The translations under genes and the position numbers were made by a program. Of a DNA stretch of 33,841 nucleotides, positions 1 through 7,653 are shown in pieces; the stretch's first letter is position 1; every line of letters begins with the position of its first letter. Location of the stretch: NCBI GenBank assembly GCA_019745505.1, contig JAIETE010000332.1, forward strand, positions 1 through 33,841. Direction: 5' to 3'. The notes under the pieces were generated by a model that was not told where the DNA came from, ran no database searches, and saw only the letters and a list, made by a program, of their open reading frames with translations. The DNA comes from Candidatus Obscuribacterales bacterium (GTDB taxonomy: Bacteria > Cyanobacteriota > Vampirovibrionia > Obscuribacterales > Obscuribacteraceae).

Positions 1-2
1 TC

Positions 3-2321
3 GCACCGCCAACCGACGCAGAAGTCTGCGATCTGGTAACGCTCGATTACAACGCGCGTCCAACTCTCGTGCCCCGGATATCGACTCTCATTGTCGGAGT
101 TCTAACCTATGCATCGCTGTACCTGCTCATCGGCAGGCTGTGGTACGACGTGCGTGATTACAATCTCGGCTTGGTGGTTACATCGCTTACAACAGCCTGG
201 ATGTACAACTCCGCAGTTGAATGTTTGCTTCCCAATCAAATCCGTGTGCTGGACAATGGCATTGGGCTCGGCTGGAGCAATTTTCTATTCAATCTCACGG
301 CACCCATAATTCCATGGGCAACGATTACAGAAGCCGCGTTTGAAAGCGCGACCGAGCGCAGCGAATCGCTGGACGGCTCAATTCTTCTCACGGTGGACAA
401 ACTCCCAAAAGCCTCTTCCTTTGAATACTCGTACAAATTTCTCACCGCAAAATTATGGAACAAGAAATTTCGCTCGCCCGACTACCAACTGCGAATTCAT
501 GTTTCCGGAATTGCCAATAAAGCTGACCGTGAGTATCTAGCTAAATCTTTATACGACAATCTGCCTGCCAATGCTGTCCAAGCAGAAGTGTTGCGCTCTC
601 TCGACTCTAGGTTTCCAATCTCGATTGAAAAACGCAATGCATTCGACATCACATGCTCCTATTTGGATGAACAGCAGAGAAAGCAAATCAGCAGAAACAA
701 CTTGGATTTCGAAACCCCGTCAAACCCAGTGGATTTAAGTGAATTCATTCCTCGCATGGCTCGTCTTTTGCCGCGCTCAATAATGAAAGAGAAAGTTCGC
801 CACAGCCTTGGACTGAAACCTGATGAAGTTCTGGATACTCAATTGAAAAAGGCGGATTCGAGCCCAAGCAAAACCGTCCTCGTTTACAAGCCGCTGCGCA
901 TGCTCAGGCCGATGCTCGATGCCATTGAACGCAGCGGACCTCTAACGTTCTTCTATATCGCTCTGCCAATCATCTTGCTCGGCATCACAACGCAGATGCT
1001 GGAATTGCGTTCGTTCATCCCAGTTGCTCTCAGCGTAATTCTGGGAGTACCGATTGTTCTATTGTTTTTCACTTTGACGAACCCTGCACGCATAACGCTT
1101 TCAGAGGCAGGGCTGCGTTTGACCTGGCACCGTGGAATGTTCAAATTCTCCTGCCCGGGCATTCCATGGAGCAATGTATCGCTCGTAAGTTTCACCAAAC
1201 CGAAGAAAAGTTGGGCAATCAATACAACCGTCAATTTCCATATTCAGCCCGACGCAATGCCTGTCTGGCAGAGATTGTTCTATTTCTCGTTTTTCCAGCC
1301 CCTCCTCTCTAAGAGCAATCATTTGCGAATCACCTTGGTTGAAAGCGGACTGCTCTACGGAGCTCAAAGCAAGCTGTTCAAAGACGCCTTGATGCGCTTT
1401 CTGCCTCCCGAACGGATTGATTCCCTGCTGATGGACCACCTGAGCCCTGCAGTCGAAAGCAATTTCACTTCACTGTGGCTTAGCTCTCTGACGAAAGAAA
1501 GGGTAAGGATAGAACCGCTGGAAGCAGGTGACCTGATAGGCGACGGTCGCTACCGAGTCGTCAGACAAATCGGCGCCGGCGGTCAGGGCATCGCCTATCA
1601 AGCAGCATGCATCGAGGGTGGCGAAGACACGGCTGAGCGGGTTGTCCTCAAGGAATTCATCATTCCATCACATGCAGGGCAGACGGCCCAGGCAAAGACG
1701 CTCGACTCAGTTCATCGCGAATGCGAATTGCTTCAAAGCATCAATCACCCTTTCGTGGTCAAAATGAAAGACAGCTTCATCGAAGACCATCGTTTTTATC
1801 TGGTGCTTGAACATGCGCAAGGAGAATCACTGCGCAAGCTAGTCGATGAAAATGGGCCCCTCGGCAATCTTGAAACAATGGAATTAGCGGTGCAACTGCT
1901 GGGCATACTGTCTCACTTGCATACGATGTCTCCTCCGGTTATCCATCGAGACTTCACACCGGAAAACATCATAATTGCAGAAGATGGAACCCCAAAGCTT
2001 ATCGACTTCAACGTCGCCAGACAAGCGGAATCTACGGCAACACGCACCGTAGTAGGAAAACATTCATATATTCCTCCCGAGCAATTTCGCGGCAAGGCTT
2101 CAACCCAAAGCGACATTTATGCTCTGGGCGCTTCGCTCTATTTCGCTCTCACCGGAGAAGATCCAGAGCCTATATCGGCATCGCGTCCACGCGAGAAAAA
2201 TCCTGCAGTTTCAATTCGCCTCGACGAAAACATATTCCGAGCGACCCAACCGAGTACGGAAGAGCGCTACAAATCCGCAGACGAAATGAGAGAGGACTTG
2301 CTCTTGCAAGTCCCCGTCTAG
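3..2321 (+). CDS. Membrane-anchored Ser/Thr protein kinase, 5'-truncated by window edge
   Basis: The reading frame is open to the left edge. A GTG at 69 could start a 750-aa protein, but 22 codons before it are also open, so the true start probably lies upstream. Numbering from GTG 69, the kinase domain fills about residues 493-750: Gly-rich loop GAGGQG (~501-506), VLKEF lysine (~526), catalytic HRDFTPEN (~625), and PPEQ with SDIYALG in the C-lobe. The DFG motif reads DFN (~643), and the usual HRDLKPEN lysine is Thr. The N-terminal ~480 residues look internally duplicated: each half has hydrophobic segments (about 5-45 and 293-338), then a stretch resembling a bacterial PH-like domain with a Gly-x-x-(L)-x-W...IPW pattern, then an LRI-containing segment. 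The kinase domain is probably cytoplasmic. The substrate is unknown. The kinase assignment is firm; the PH-like duplication is inferred by eye. Confidence 0.88.
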   Translation, partial: APPTDAEVCDLVTLDYNARPTLVPRISTLIVGVLTYASLYLLIGRLWYDVRDYNLGLVVTSLTTAWMYNSAVECLLPNQIRVLDNGIGLGWSNFLFNLTAPIIPWATITEAAFESATERSESLDGSILLTVDKLPKASSFEYSYKFLTAKLWNKKFRSPDYQLRIHVSGIANKADREYLAKSLYDNLPANAVQAEVLRSLDSRFPISIEKRNAFDITCSYLDEQQRKQISRNNLDFETPSNPVDLSEFIPRMARLLPRSIMKEKVRHSLGLKPDEVLDTQLKKADSSPSKTVLVYKPLRMLRPMLDAIERSGPLTFFYIALPIILLGITTQMLELRSFIPVALSVILGVPIVLLFFTLTNPARITLSEAGLRLTWHRGMFKFSCPGIPWSNVSLVSFTKPKKSWAINTTVNFHIQPDAMPVWQRLFYFSFFQPLLSKSNHLRITLVESGLLYGAQSKLFKDALMRFLPPERIDSLLMDHLSPAVESNFTSLWLSSLTKERVRIEPLEAGDLIGDGRYRVVRQIGAGGQGIAYQAACIEGGEDTAERVVLKEFIIPSHAGQTAQAKTLDSVHRECELLQSINHPFVVKMKDSFIEDHRFYLVLEHAQGESLRKLVDENGPLGNLETMELAVQLLGILSHLHTMSPPVIHRDFTPENIIIAEDGTPKLIDFNVARQAESTATRTVVGKHSYIPPEQFRGKASTQSDIYALGASLYFALTGEDPEPISASRPREKNPAVSIRLDENIFRATQPSTEERYKSADEMREDLLLQVPV

Positions 2322-2344
2322 TCAAGATCACGCAACCCGGAGAA

Positions 2345-2518
2345 TCAGGAATTTACCCACTCGACGAGGCGGGCTCTCAACGCAGCCTTCACGGATGCAA
2401 ACGCTTCAAGAAGAAGTACGAGTATTTCGCCGACCAAGCTATCTTCTAAAGTGCTGTCTTCTCTCAGGTTGTAGCCTGGTTGCGTCTGCATCGCCATTGG
2501 GAAACTAAAGCAATTCAT
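2345..2518 (-). CDS. Small 57-aa protein, divergent from the TetR repressor
   Basis: This short frame starts at ATG 2518, preceded at an ideal distance by AAGGAGG (2524-2530), and ends in TGA at 2345-2347. The product is acidic in the middle with a hydrophobic/amphipathic second half (GEILVLLLEAFASVKAALRA). It contains one Cys at residue 3 and has no recognised family. It is expressed from a consensus-like promoter whose spacer contains a TetR-type operator (see 2547-2575), divergent from the repressor gene. That layout makes it the most likely regulated target. The combination of Shine-Dalgarno, promoter and operator supports a real gene; function is unknown. A regulatory leader is the alternative, but nothing else lies downstream on this strand. 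Confidence 0.62.
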   Translation of the reverse strand: MNCFSFPMAMQTQPGYNLREDSTLEDSLVGEILVLLLEAFASVKAALRARLVEWVNS

Positions 2519-2546
2519 TTCGTACCTCCTTTCCTATAAAGGTTTT

Positions 2547-2575
2547 GTATTAGACCGGTCGTCTACTACTGTCAA
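2547..2575 (-). promoter_or_regulatory. Promoter with embedded TetR-type operator (small gene)
   Basis: On the minus strand TTGACA (2575-2570) and TAATAC (2552-2547) are 17 bp apart. The dyad TAGAC-CGGTC-GTCTA (2551-2565) fills most of the spacer and also holds the 8-bp palindrome GACCGGTC. The predicted start near 2540 gives a ~21-nt leader with a strong ribosome site. An operator between -35 and -10 predicts repression by steric block. Confidence 0.72.
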
Positions 2576-2714
2576 CTCACCCAAAATAAAGACCCGCCAC
2601 TCGTGAGGAATTCCTACCAGGCTTAGATTGCAGCGAATCTTCTAAAGCGGCCTGGATTTAATTGCAAATATGCAAAAAGCGCGTAAAACATCCGCCAATC
2701 AGCCTTAGGAAGTA

Positions 2715-2744
2715 TTGACACACCTAGACCGACTGGTCTAATAT
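2715..2744 (+). promoter_or_regulatory. Autoregulated promoter of the TetR gene; predicted leaderless mRNA
   Basis: TTGACA (2715-2720) and TAATAT (2739-2744) are 18 bp apart. The perfect dyad TAGACC-GACT-GGTCTA (2725-2740) fills the spacer and is closely similar to the operator at 2551-2565. From memory the pattern TAGACC-N4-GGTCTA resembles the operator reported for NemR. The predicted transcription start (about 2751) falls on the start codon at 2752, and there is no Shine-Dalgarno sequence, so the mRNA is probably leaderless. Confidence 0.75.
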
Positions 2745-2751
2745 ATCCATC

Positions 2752-3357
2752 ATGTCACCTAAAGTATCCACAAAACAAAACACGAAATGCCTGCTCATAG
2801 AGACGGGCATCGACGTCATGCTCGAAAAGGGCTACAACGCCACAGGCATAAATGAAGTCCTGACTGCCTGCAACGTGCCTAAAGGCTCTTTTTACCACTA
2901 TTTTTCGAGCAAGGAGGACTTTGGTCTCTCCGTCATCAACACGTTTGACGAACATTACGTCCAGGAGCTGGACAAGGCACTCACCGATCCGAAAACACCT
3001 CCGCTTAAACGCATCAAAAACTATATAGATGGAGCCATTGAGAAAGCGGAAAAGCGCCAGTGCAGCCGCGGCTGCCTGATCGCTAACTTGAGCCAGGAAA
3101 TGGCAGATCAAAATGAAGTCTTTCGTATGCGTCTCAAAGAAATCATGCAGAGACGCGCGGCTACTTTTACGGCTTGCCTCAACGAAGCAAAGGCCGCGGG
3201 CGAAATTCCCAAGTCGGTAAAAACAGCCGAAGCGGCAGAATTCTTCCTCTGCTCTTTTGAAGGCTCAATCATGCGCTCGAAAGTTATGCGCGATACGAAG
3301 CCAATGAAAATCTTCCGCCAAATCTTCTTCACCCAAGTGCTCGGAGTCGACGGCTAG
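2752..3357 (+). CDS. TetR/AcrR-family repressor, NemR/AcuR-like
   Basis: This 201-aa protein has an N-terminal helix-turn-helix (about residues 11-57) with the family signature VPKGSFYHYFSSKEDFG. The ligand domain contains C-S-R-G-C-L-I-A-N-L-S at 104-114. In NemR of E. coli the Cys of the matching G-C-L segment senses electrophiles and hypochlorous acid. Cys108 sits at that position here and Cys104 lies one turn before it, so an electrophile or thiol-redox trigger is plausible; this is inferred. It probably represses itself and the divergent 57-aa gene through near-identical dyads in both promoters. Its stop codon overlaps the stop of the convergent gene at 3354. TetR family is certain; the NemR-like subfamily is likely. 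Confidence 0.9.
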   Translation: MSPKVSTKQNTKCLLIETGIDVMLEKGYNATGINEVLTACNVPKGSFYHYFSSKEDFGLSVINTFDEHYVQELDKALTDPKTPPLKRIKNYIDGAIEKAEKRQCSRGCLIANLSQEMADQNEVFRMRLKEIMQRRAATFTACLNEAKAAGEIPKSVKTAEAAEFFLCSFEGSIMRSKVMRDTKPMKIFRQIFFTQVLGVDG

Positions 3358-4295
3358 TACTTTTCGCCGGTCAGAACGTAATCTACATATCTCTCTGCTA
3401 TTGACCATTCGCTCAACTGACTGGCAATCCTTTGGTCGTCTAAAAGGGGTTCCATCCAGTTTGTAAAAGCCGAAAAATCCAACTGCTCTCGAAGCTTTTC
3501 AAAAAGCAGTCCGAGCTTGTGCTTCAAAAATCTCACTTGCGAACCGCCCACAAGATAATCGTGCTCCCATTCCAGTGTTGGAAAGAGACGTAAATCCACA
3601 TTGCCAAATGTATGTGGCTCGAACTGTAGATTGTGCGCGGAGATAAACCAGCAAAGCAGGTTTGTCCGCCAGTGAATGCCACTGATTCGCAGCATCGACT
3701 GCAACCACGATGAAATCTGCTCTTCTTCCAAAAGCTCCAGACAGAGGAAAAGAGATGCAGAAATCGCACCGCTGCACTCCGGTCCATGCCTCCATTCGCC
3801 TACACGGTGAAGGCGTTCAATCAGGTCTTGAGTTTCATCCCAGTAAGGCTTGGCCATGATGGCACGACCCAAAGTATCGCGCAGGTCATCTTTGTATTGA
3901 GTGTATGGCTCCCTCGAAGCTTGAGCATCCATGACCAGACAGGCGGAAACCAAATACTCAATGTTCTTCCCGCATGCACAGCTCTCTTTTTCAAGCAGAT
4001 ACCAGAGCAAATAATTGAACCACTCATCCCAGTTGTCTTCCATTCCAAAACTGCCGGGACCGCTGGTCATTTCCCAAAAAATTCTTTCCATCTGCGCGTG
4101 CGGAATGGACTCCAGATCCGTTCGCTCGAGTTCAGTGTAAATGTGCCGCTTCTCGCTAAGAAACCACGCCTCACCCATCGAATGCTTCGGTTTTGGACAA
4201 TGGCGAGCCAGGCGCCTTAACGCATCAGAAGACGGTCCTTCTCCAGGAACCCATAAGAAATCCGTCTTCTTAGAGGATTTTTCCTTCTTTGCCAT
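3354..4295 (-). CDS. Hypothetical protein, 313 aa
   Basis: I do not recognise the family. The preferred start is ATG 4295 (MAKKEKSSKK...), giving 313 aa; a TTG five codons upstream is possible, and neither has a clear ribosome site. The product is soluble-looking, with a Lys-rich start, no signal peptide and no membrane helix. It is rich in Trp and aromatic residues (LLWYLLEKES, GIHWRTNLLCWF) and alternates helical segments with Glu/Leu. Cys residues occur as C-x-C (CACG) near residue 107, but there is no complete metal site. It converges with the TetR gene, the two overlapping at the palindromic CTAG. It stands alone, so context says little about its role. Confidence 0.75.
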   Translation of the reverse strand: MAKKEKSSKKTDFLWVPGEGPSSDALRRLARHCPKPKHSMGEAWFLSEKRHIYTELERTDLESIPHAQMERIFWEMTSGPGSFGMEDNWDEWFNYLLWYLLEKESCACGKNIEYLVSACLVMDAQASREPYTQYKDDLRDTLGRAIMAKPYWDETQDLIERLHRVGEWRHGPECSGAISASLFLCLELLEEEQISSWLQSMLRISGIHWRTNLLCWFISAHNLQFEPHTFGNVDLRLFPTLEWEHDYLVGGSQVRFLKHKLGLLFEKLREQLDFSAFTNWMEPLLDDQRIASQLSEWSIAERYVDYVLTGEKY

Positions 4296-4396
4296 GTTAG
4301 TGAACCACAACGCCTAATCGGCAAAGAATACCAGAACATCCGAACAAACGTTCAACGAACTGGAGGTAAGAAAACCTAGGCGAAACCCTGTATCTT

Positions 4397-4423
4397 TACT
4401 ACCCCCAAATCCGTAGTATTTGG
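4397..4423. repeat. Overlapping inverted repeats in the desaturase upstream region
   Basis: TACTAC (4397-4402) pairs with GTAGTA (4413-4418), and the overlapping CCAAAT (4405-4410) pairs with ATTTGG (4418-4423). The two pairings are mutually exclusive. It could be an operator or the start of the structured RNA that follows. Apart from this element and the RNA candidate at 4437-4554, nothing else is seen in the gap 4296-4733. Confidence 0.35.
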
Positions 4424-4436
4424 AACGTGGTCAGCA

Positions 4437-4554
4437 GACGGAGGTTGCGCCGGGAGCTACCATTTGCCTGGGAAACCGGGCATGCAGTGTCGAGCCTTAG
4501 TAAGTGTCCGGGAGTTTAAAGCTCTACTCCTCCTGCCTTGGCCCGGACGTTTTT
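4437..4554 (+). ncRNA. Candidate structured RNA ending in an intrinsic terminator
   Basis: There is a 7-bp stem capped by a GNRA tetraloop, TGCCTGG-GAAA-CCGGGCA (4465-4482, one G-U pair). GGAGG (4441-4445 region) can pair with CCTCC (about 4529-4533). The segment closes with GTCCGGG (4506-4512) pairing with CCCGGAC (4542-4548) followed by G and five T (4550-4554), which is a terminator-like end. An alternative GGAG/CTCC pairing (4511-4514/4527-4530) competes with the terminator stem. No known riboswitch or housekeeping RNA consensus was recognised. It could be a small RNA or an attenuating leader for the desaturase 180 bp downstream. Confidence 0.35.
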
Positions 4555-4733
4555 CGACGGTTTTTCATCAAGAGTTTCTCGGTGCACCACCGCTGTCCAA
4601 ATCCCTCGAAAATATCAATCATGCAGGCGAAAATCGGGCGATTAAGCTACCGGATTTTCGCCAATAATACTTTTGGCATCTAGAATAGCTGCGGAAACTC
4701 AATGCTAAATCCGACAACGAGCCAAAACACTGC

Positions 4734-5774
4734 ATGGAATCGACGGCAAATTCCAATCTGATACCGGCACCAGTTACCGCCGCCATCAGCGAATTTCTCA
4801 AGTCGGCCAAGCCGAAAACGCATCGCACGATTTTTGACTTGCTCTTCAACGGGTACTTGCGCATCGCATGCGCAATCGTTCTGTTCAAATTTTTTCCCAA
4901 TCCCGCCATCTACTTGCTGGCAATTTATGTGGTCACCAGCGGCATGGGCGTGCTCGTCAACTTAGCGCACGAATCGCAGCATTCAACGCTGCTCAAAGAC
5001 AAGCGCTGGAATGATTTCGTAGGAGCATGGCTGTGCGCTTATCCGGTCGGCTCTATCTGGGGCTCGTCCCGTGCGGTACATCTTGCCCATCACAAGTATC
5101 TGAACACCACAGCCGACCCGGACAGACACTTTCACGATGAGCAGGATAAGAGTGATCCGATACAGTTTGCACTTTACTTGATCAAACTTGTTCTGGGTGG
5201 TCAAGTCTGGACTTCAATAGTCGTTAATGGTTTTTTGCGCGCAAAAGAATCCGCTTCAAATGCAGCACAGCACGAGTCAATCGTCGCTATGCCACGGCGC
5301 GCCTATCCTGAAATTCTCAATTTACTCCCCGTGCAAGCCGCTGTTTTTGCCATCTTCTGGTTAGTCACAGGGTTTTGGTGGGCTTATTTTGCATTGTGGC
5401 TGATTCCAATTTTTACACTCGGCACGCTTCTTGGATATGTCCGCGGTTTCATAGATCACGCTCGGCTAGCCGATGACGATGCGCTACGTTCGGAAGGCCG
5501 GCTGGTCAGTGTGCCTTACCCCTCGGTAATCGACAGATTGTTTTTTACAGGTTTGGAATTTCACTTTCACGCCGAACATCACCTTTTTCCGACGGTTCCC
5601 CATTACTATTTGCCGGAACTCCACAAAATCTTGCAGAGTGATGAACAGTATTGCCGGCGCTACTTATTGAGAACAAGCTACACAAGTTTTCTCAGCGACT
5701 ATTTCAAACAAATTTCGCGCGGTGAAAAGAGCCGCATCACAGAGCGGGTATACGAGCGAGCAAAAGAAGCATGA
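4734..5774 (+). CDS. Membrane fatty-acid desaturase family protein
   Basis: This 346-aa integral membrane di-iron oxygenase introduces a double bond into an acyl chain or a related lipid. The three His clusters of the family are present: HESQH (79-83), HLAHH (116-120) and HAEHH (279-283, in HFHAEHHLFP). Hydrophobic segments surround them at roughly 45-75, 150-175 and 205-235. The length is normal for PF00487 desaturases. ATG 4734 lacks a clear Shine-Dalgarno sequence. The gene ends in ATGA, overlapping the start of the next gene, so the two are translationally coupled. Exact substrate (acyl lipid, acyl-CoA or carotenoid) cannot be told from sequence alone. Confidence 0.9.
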   Translation: MESTANSNLIPAPVTAAISEFLKSAKPKTHRTIFDLLFNGYLRIACAIVLFKFFPNPAIYLLAIYVVTSGMGVLVNLAHESQHSTLLKDKRWNDFVGAWLCAYPVGSIWGSSRAVHLAHHKYLNTTADPDRHFHDEQDKSDPIQFALYLIKLVLGGQVWTSIVVNGFLRAKESASNAAQHESIVAMPRRAYPEILNLLPVQAAVFAIFWLVTGFWWAYFALWLIPIFTLGTLLGYVRGFIDHARLADDDALRSEGRLVSVPYPSVIDRLFFTGLEFHFHAEHHLFPTVPHYYLPELHKILQSDEQYCRRYLLRTSYTSFLSDYFKQISRGEKSRITERVYERAKEA

Positions 5775-6823
5775 CCATGAATATCTCAATGAAAAGTAAA
5801 GCCGGATTGATTGTCTTTGGGGCGTTTCTTTTGGTGTCGCAAGAAGCATTTTCTGCTTCCGATGCGTTCCAAAATGCAGTCAGTCTCTACGGCAAGCAAG
5901 ATTACCGAGCGTGCGTTCCGCTCTTGGAAAATTACATACGCGCCCACCCTACCAATAAGGTTGCATACTGCTATTTGGCCAACAGCTACTTTGCCCTGGG
6001 CAATTACGATCAAGCAAAGAAACTGGCCGAATACGTCGCGGTCAATTTCACAATGACACCTGAGTCGGCAGCTTGCGGTGAACTTATTGCACGTATTCAG
6101 GCGAAATTGGAAAAGTCGCAAAAAGCGACGAAAATACTGAGTGGATCCCAATCTGAGACTGCTCTCCGGCACTCATCAGGCAAACACGGTGGCAGCACTG
6201 GAGGCCCTTTCAATATCGACACTTTCATCTACACTGTTCGCGGCAACGTAGACACCGGAGAGGTCTCACCCGAATTTCTGCAGAAAGTAAAAGCAGTCGT
6301 GTCGAGCATGCCGCAAAATGTCATGGCAAGACTGCAACACTCCGGGTGCAAAGTCTGCGTAACTCCTCGCATGGCAGATAAGCTGCCGGGCTTTTCGCAT
6401 CAGCGTCCCCGAGGCTGGGACGAGGATAAAAGCGGAAAACATGTAGACGGGCTATTCAATGGCGAGGTCATAATTTGCGAGAATTCAATCAGCTACAAGA
6501 ATGATTTCGAGTATGTGAAAAACGAGCGATACGCCGGAGTACTGCGGCATGAGATGGGACATGCAGTCGACTGGTATTACGGCAGGCTATCGAGGACCGA
6601 AGAGTTGAAGCATAGCTATTTGCTGGAATTGGCGCGCGTCGATATCGATGCAAGAGAACGAGAAATCGCCTATTACGCACAAAAGTCGGACGCGGGCCGC
6701 TCAGAGTGTTTCGCAGAGCTCTTCGGAGCCATGATCGGTGGCGGCTGCTCAAAGTATGATTCCATGCTGATGGCTTCCTTTCCCAGCACGGCCAAACTGA
6801 TCAGAGAAAAAGTTGGAATATAG
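5771..6823 (+). CDS. Exported TPR protein with C-terminal HEMGH zinc-protease-like domain
   Basis: The N-terminus has a basic start and a hydrophobic core with a likely signal-peptidase site after AFS (about residue 29). TPR-like helices follow (about 32-110: YGKQDYRACVPLLENYI, AYCYLANSYFALGNYDQAKKLA). The C-terminal part (about 150-350) holds HEMGHAVD with His260, Glu261 and His264, and a downstream Glu in ECFAELFG (312/316). This HExxH...E layout fits a gluzincin, and the wording resembles the anthrax-lethal-factor-like (ATLF) family. The same pattern recurs in the protein at 23368-24180. Start ATG 5771 overlaps the desaturase stop; ATGs at 5777 and 5789 are alternatives. It probably acts outside the cytoplasm; the substrate is unknown. 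Confidence 0.8.
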   Translation: MTMNISMKSKAGLIVFGAFLLVSQEAFSASDAFQNAVSLYGKQDYRACVPLLENYIRAHPTNKVAYCYLANSYFALGNYDQAKKLAEYVAVNFTMTPESAACGELIARIQAKLEKSQKATKILSGSQSETALRHSSGKHGGSTGGPFNIDTFIYTVRGNVDTGEVSPEFLQKVKAVVSSMPQNVMARLQHSGCKVCVTPRMADKLPGFSHQRPRGWDEDKSGKHVDGLFNGEVIICENSISYKNDFEYVKNERYAGVLRHEMGHAVDWYYGRLSRTEELKHSYLLELARVDIDAREREIAYYAQKSDAGRSECFAELFGAMIGGGCSKYDSMLMASFPSTAKLIREKVGI

Positions 6824-6832
6824 CAAGCGTTT

Positions 6833-7561
6833 CTAGCGATTAACAACCATGCGATTCATAGGAACGCGTGTCGTTCCGTCAGGACCGGTTTTAAAGCCGC
6901 CCTGCATGTACGCACCAGAACTTTGGTAAGCGCCTGATTGAGAGTAGCCACCAGCGGATTGTTGCGGATAACCGGCGAAACCGCCTTGCTGATACGGTTG
7001 ATATTGACTCTGCGATGGGTATTGAGGATTTCCGGATTGTCCCGGCGGCATCAAACTCTGCTGCAAGTATCCCGGTTGAGCTTGAATCTGCGACGAAAAC
7101 CCTTGCGAAGGTGCCGCTTGAGGCAAAAGATTTTGCGCAGCTGACTGCGGCGCATCCTGGATCGCCACAGGCGATGCAGTCTGCGAAGGCGGCGAATTAG
7201 ATTGCGAAGCCTCTTCTGCCCTTGTCTCGGCCTCAGCCATCTCCTTGGCTCGTTTTGCCTGAGCTTCGTTATGCTGGGTCACCGCAAAGTCGAGAAGATT
7301 ATTGTCGGCTAGACAGATAACCAGAATTATCGACAGGAAAATCATGCCATAGGCAATCAATCCAAATAAAGGATTGCGAATCATCTCACCGGAAAAACGC
7401 GTCTCATTGAAGATAGACGCCCAGGTTTGCTGGTGCCCACCTCCTCCCATGGCATTTCCGCCTGAGTGTCCGTGATGACCATGACCATGGTTTCCGTGGT
7501 GACCGGGACCTGATTGACCCCCACCGTGGCCGCTTTGACCGCTGTGACCGAGTGTACTCAT
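6833..7561 (-). CDS. His/Gly-rich single-pass membrane protein, unknown function
   Basis: This 242-aa protein has three parts. Residues 1-45 are almost entirely Gly, His, Ser and Gln, with ten His including HHGNHGHGHHGH (21-32), which could bind metal ions. One transmembrane helix lies at about 65-85. An Ala/Glu-rich helix (about 95-120) leads into a long Gln/Pro/Ser/Tyr-rich tail that looks disordered. The family is not recognised. The start ATG 7561 has no clear ribosome site. It converges with the protease gene, 9 bp apart. Metal binding is inference from composition only. Confidence 0.72.
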   Translation of the reverse strand: MSTLGHSGQSGHGGGQSGPGHHGNHGHGHHGHSGGNAMGGGGHQQTWASIFNETRFSGEMIRNPLFGLIAYGMIFLSIILVICLADNNLLDFAVTQHNEAQAKRAKEMAEAETRAEEASQSNSPPSQTASPVAIQDAPQSAAQNLLPQAAPSQGFSSQIQAQPGYLQQSLMPPGQSGNPQYPSQSQYQPYQQGGFAGYPQQSAGGYSQSGAYQSSGAYMQGGFKTGPDGTTRVPMNRMVVNR

Positions 7562-7627
7562 GTGAGCGCAACGAATAGACGTACCCGACGATCATATAGG
7601 AAAAACCATATAACGCCAGCTGGTCAG

Positions 7628-7643
7628 TGGGGGTTTTCCCCCA
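7628..7643. terminator. GC-rich hairpin with TTTT loop
   Basis: TGGGGG-TTTT-CCCCCA is a perfect 6-bp stem-tetraloop between the hydrolase stop and the start of the His/Gly-rich gene. There is no T-tract on either side, so its role as a terminator is uncertain. Confidence 0.35.
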
Positions 7644-7653
7644 AATTAGATCC

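Noticed and set aside
4550..4560. TTTCGACGG string resembling the conserved 5' part of tmRNA
   Set aside because: No tRNA-like ends, no acceptor stem and no tag frame are present nearby.
4464..4667. 67-aa plus-strand frame upstream of the desaturase
   Set aside because: It starts inside the GNRA hairpin, crosses a terminator and has no ribosome site; the RNA interpretation is better.
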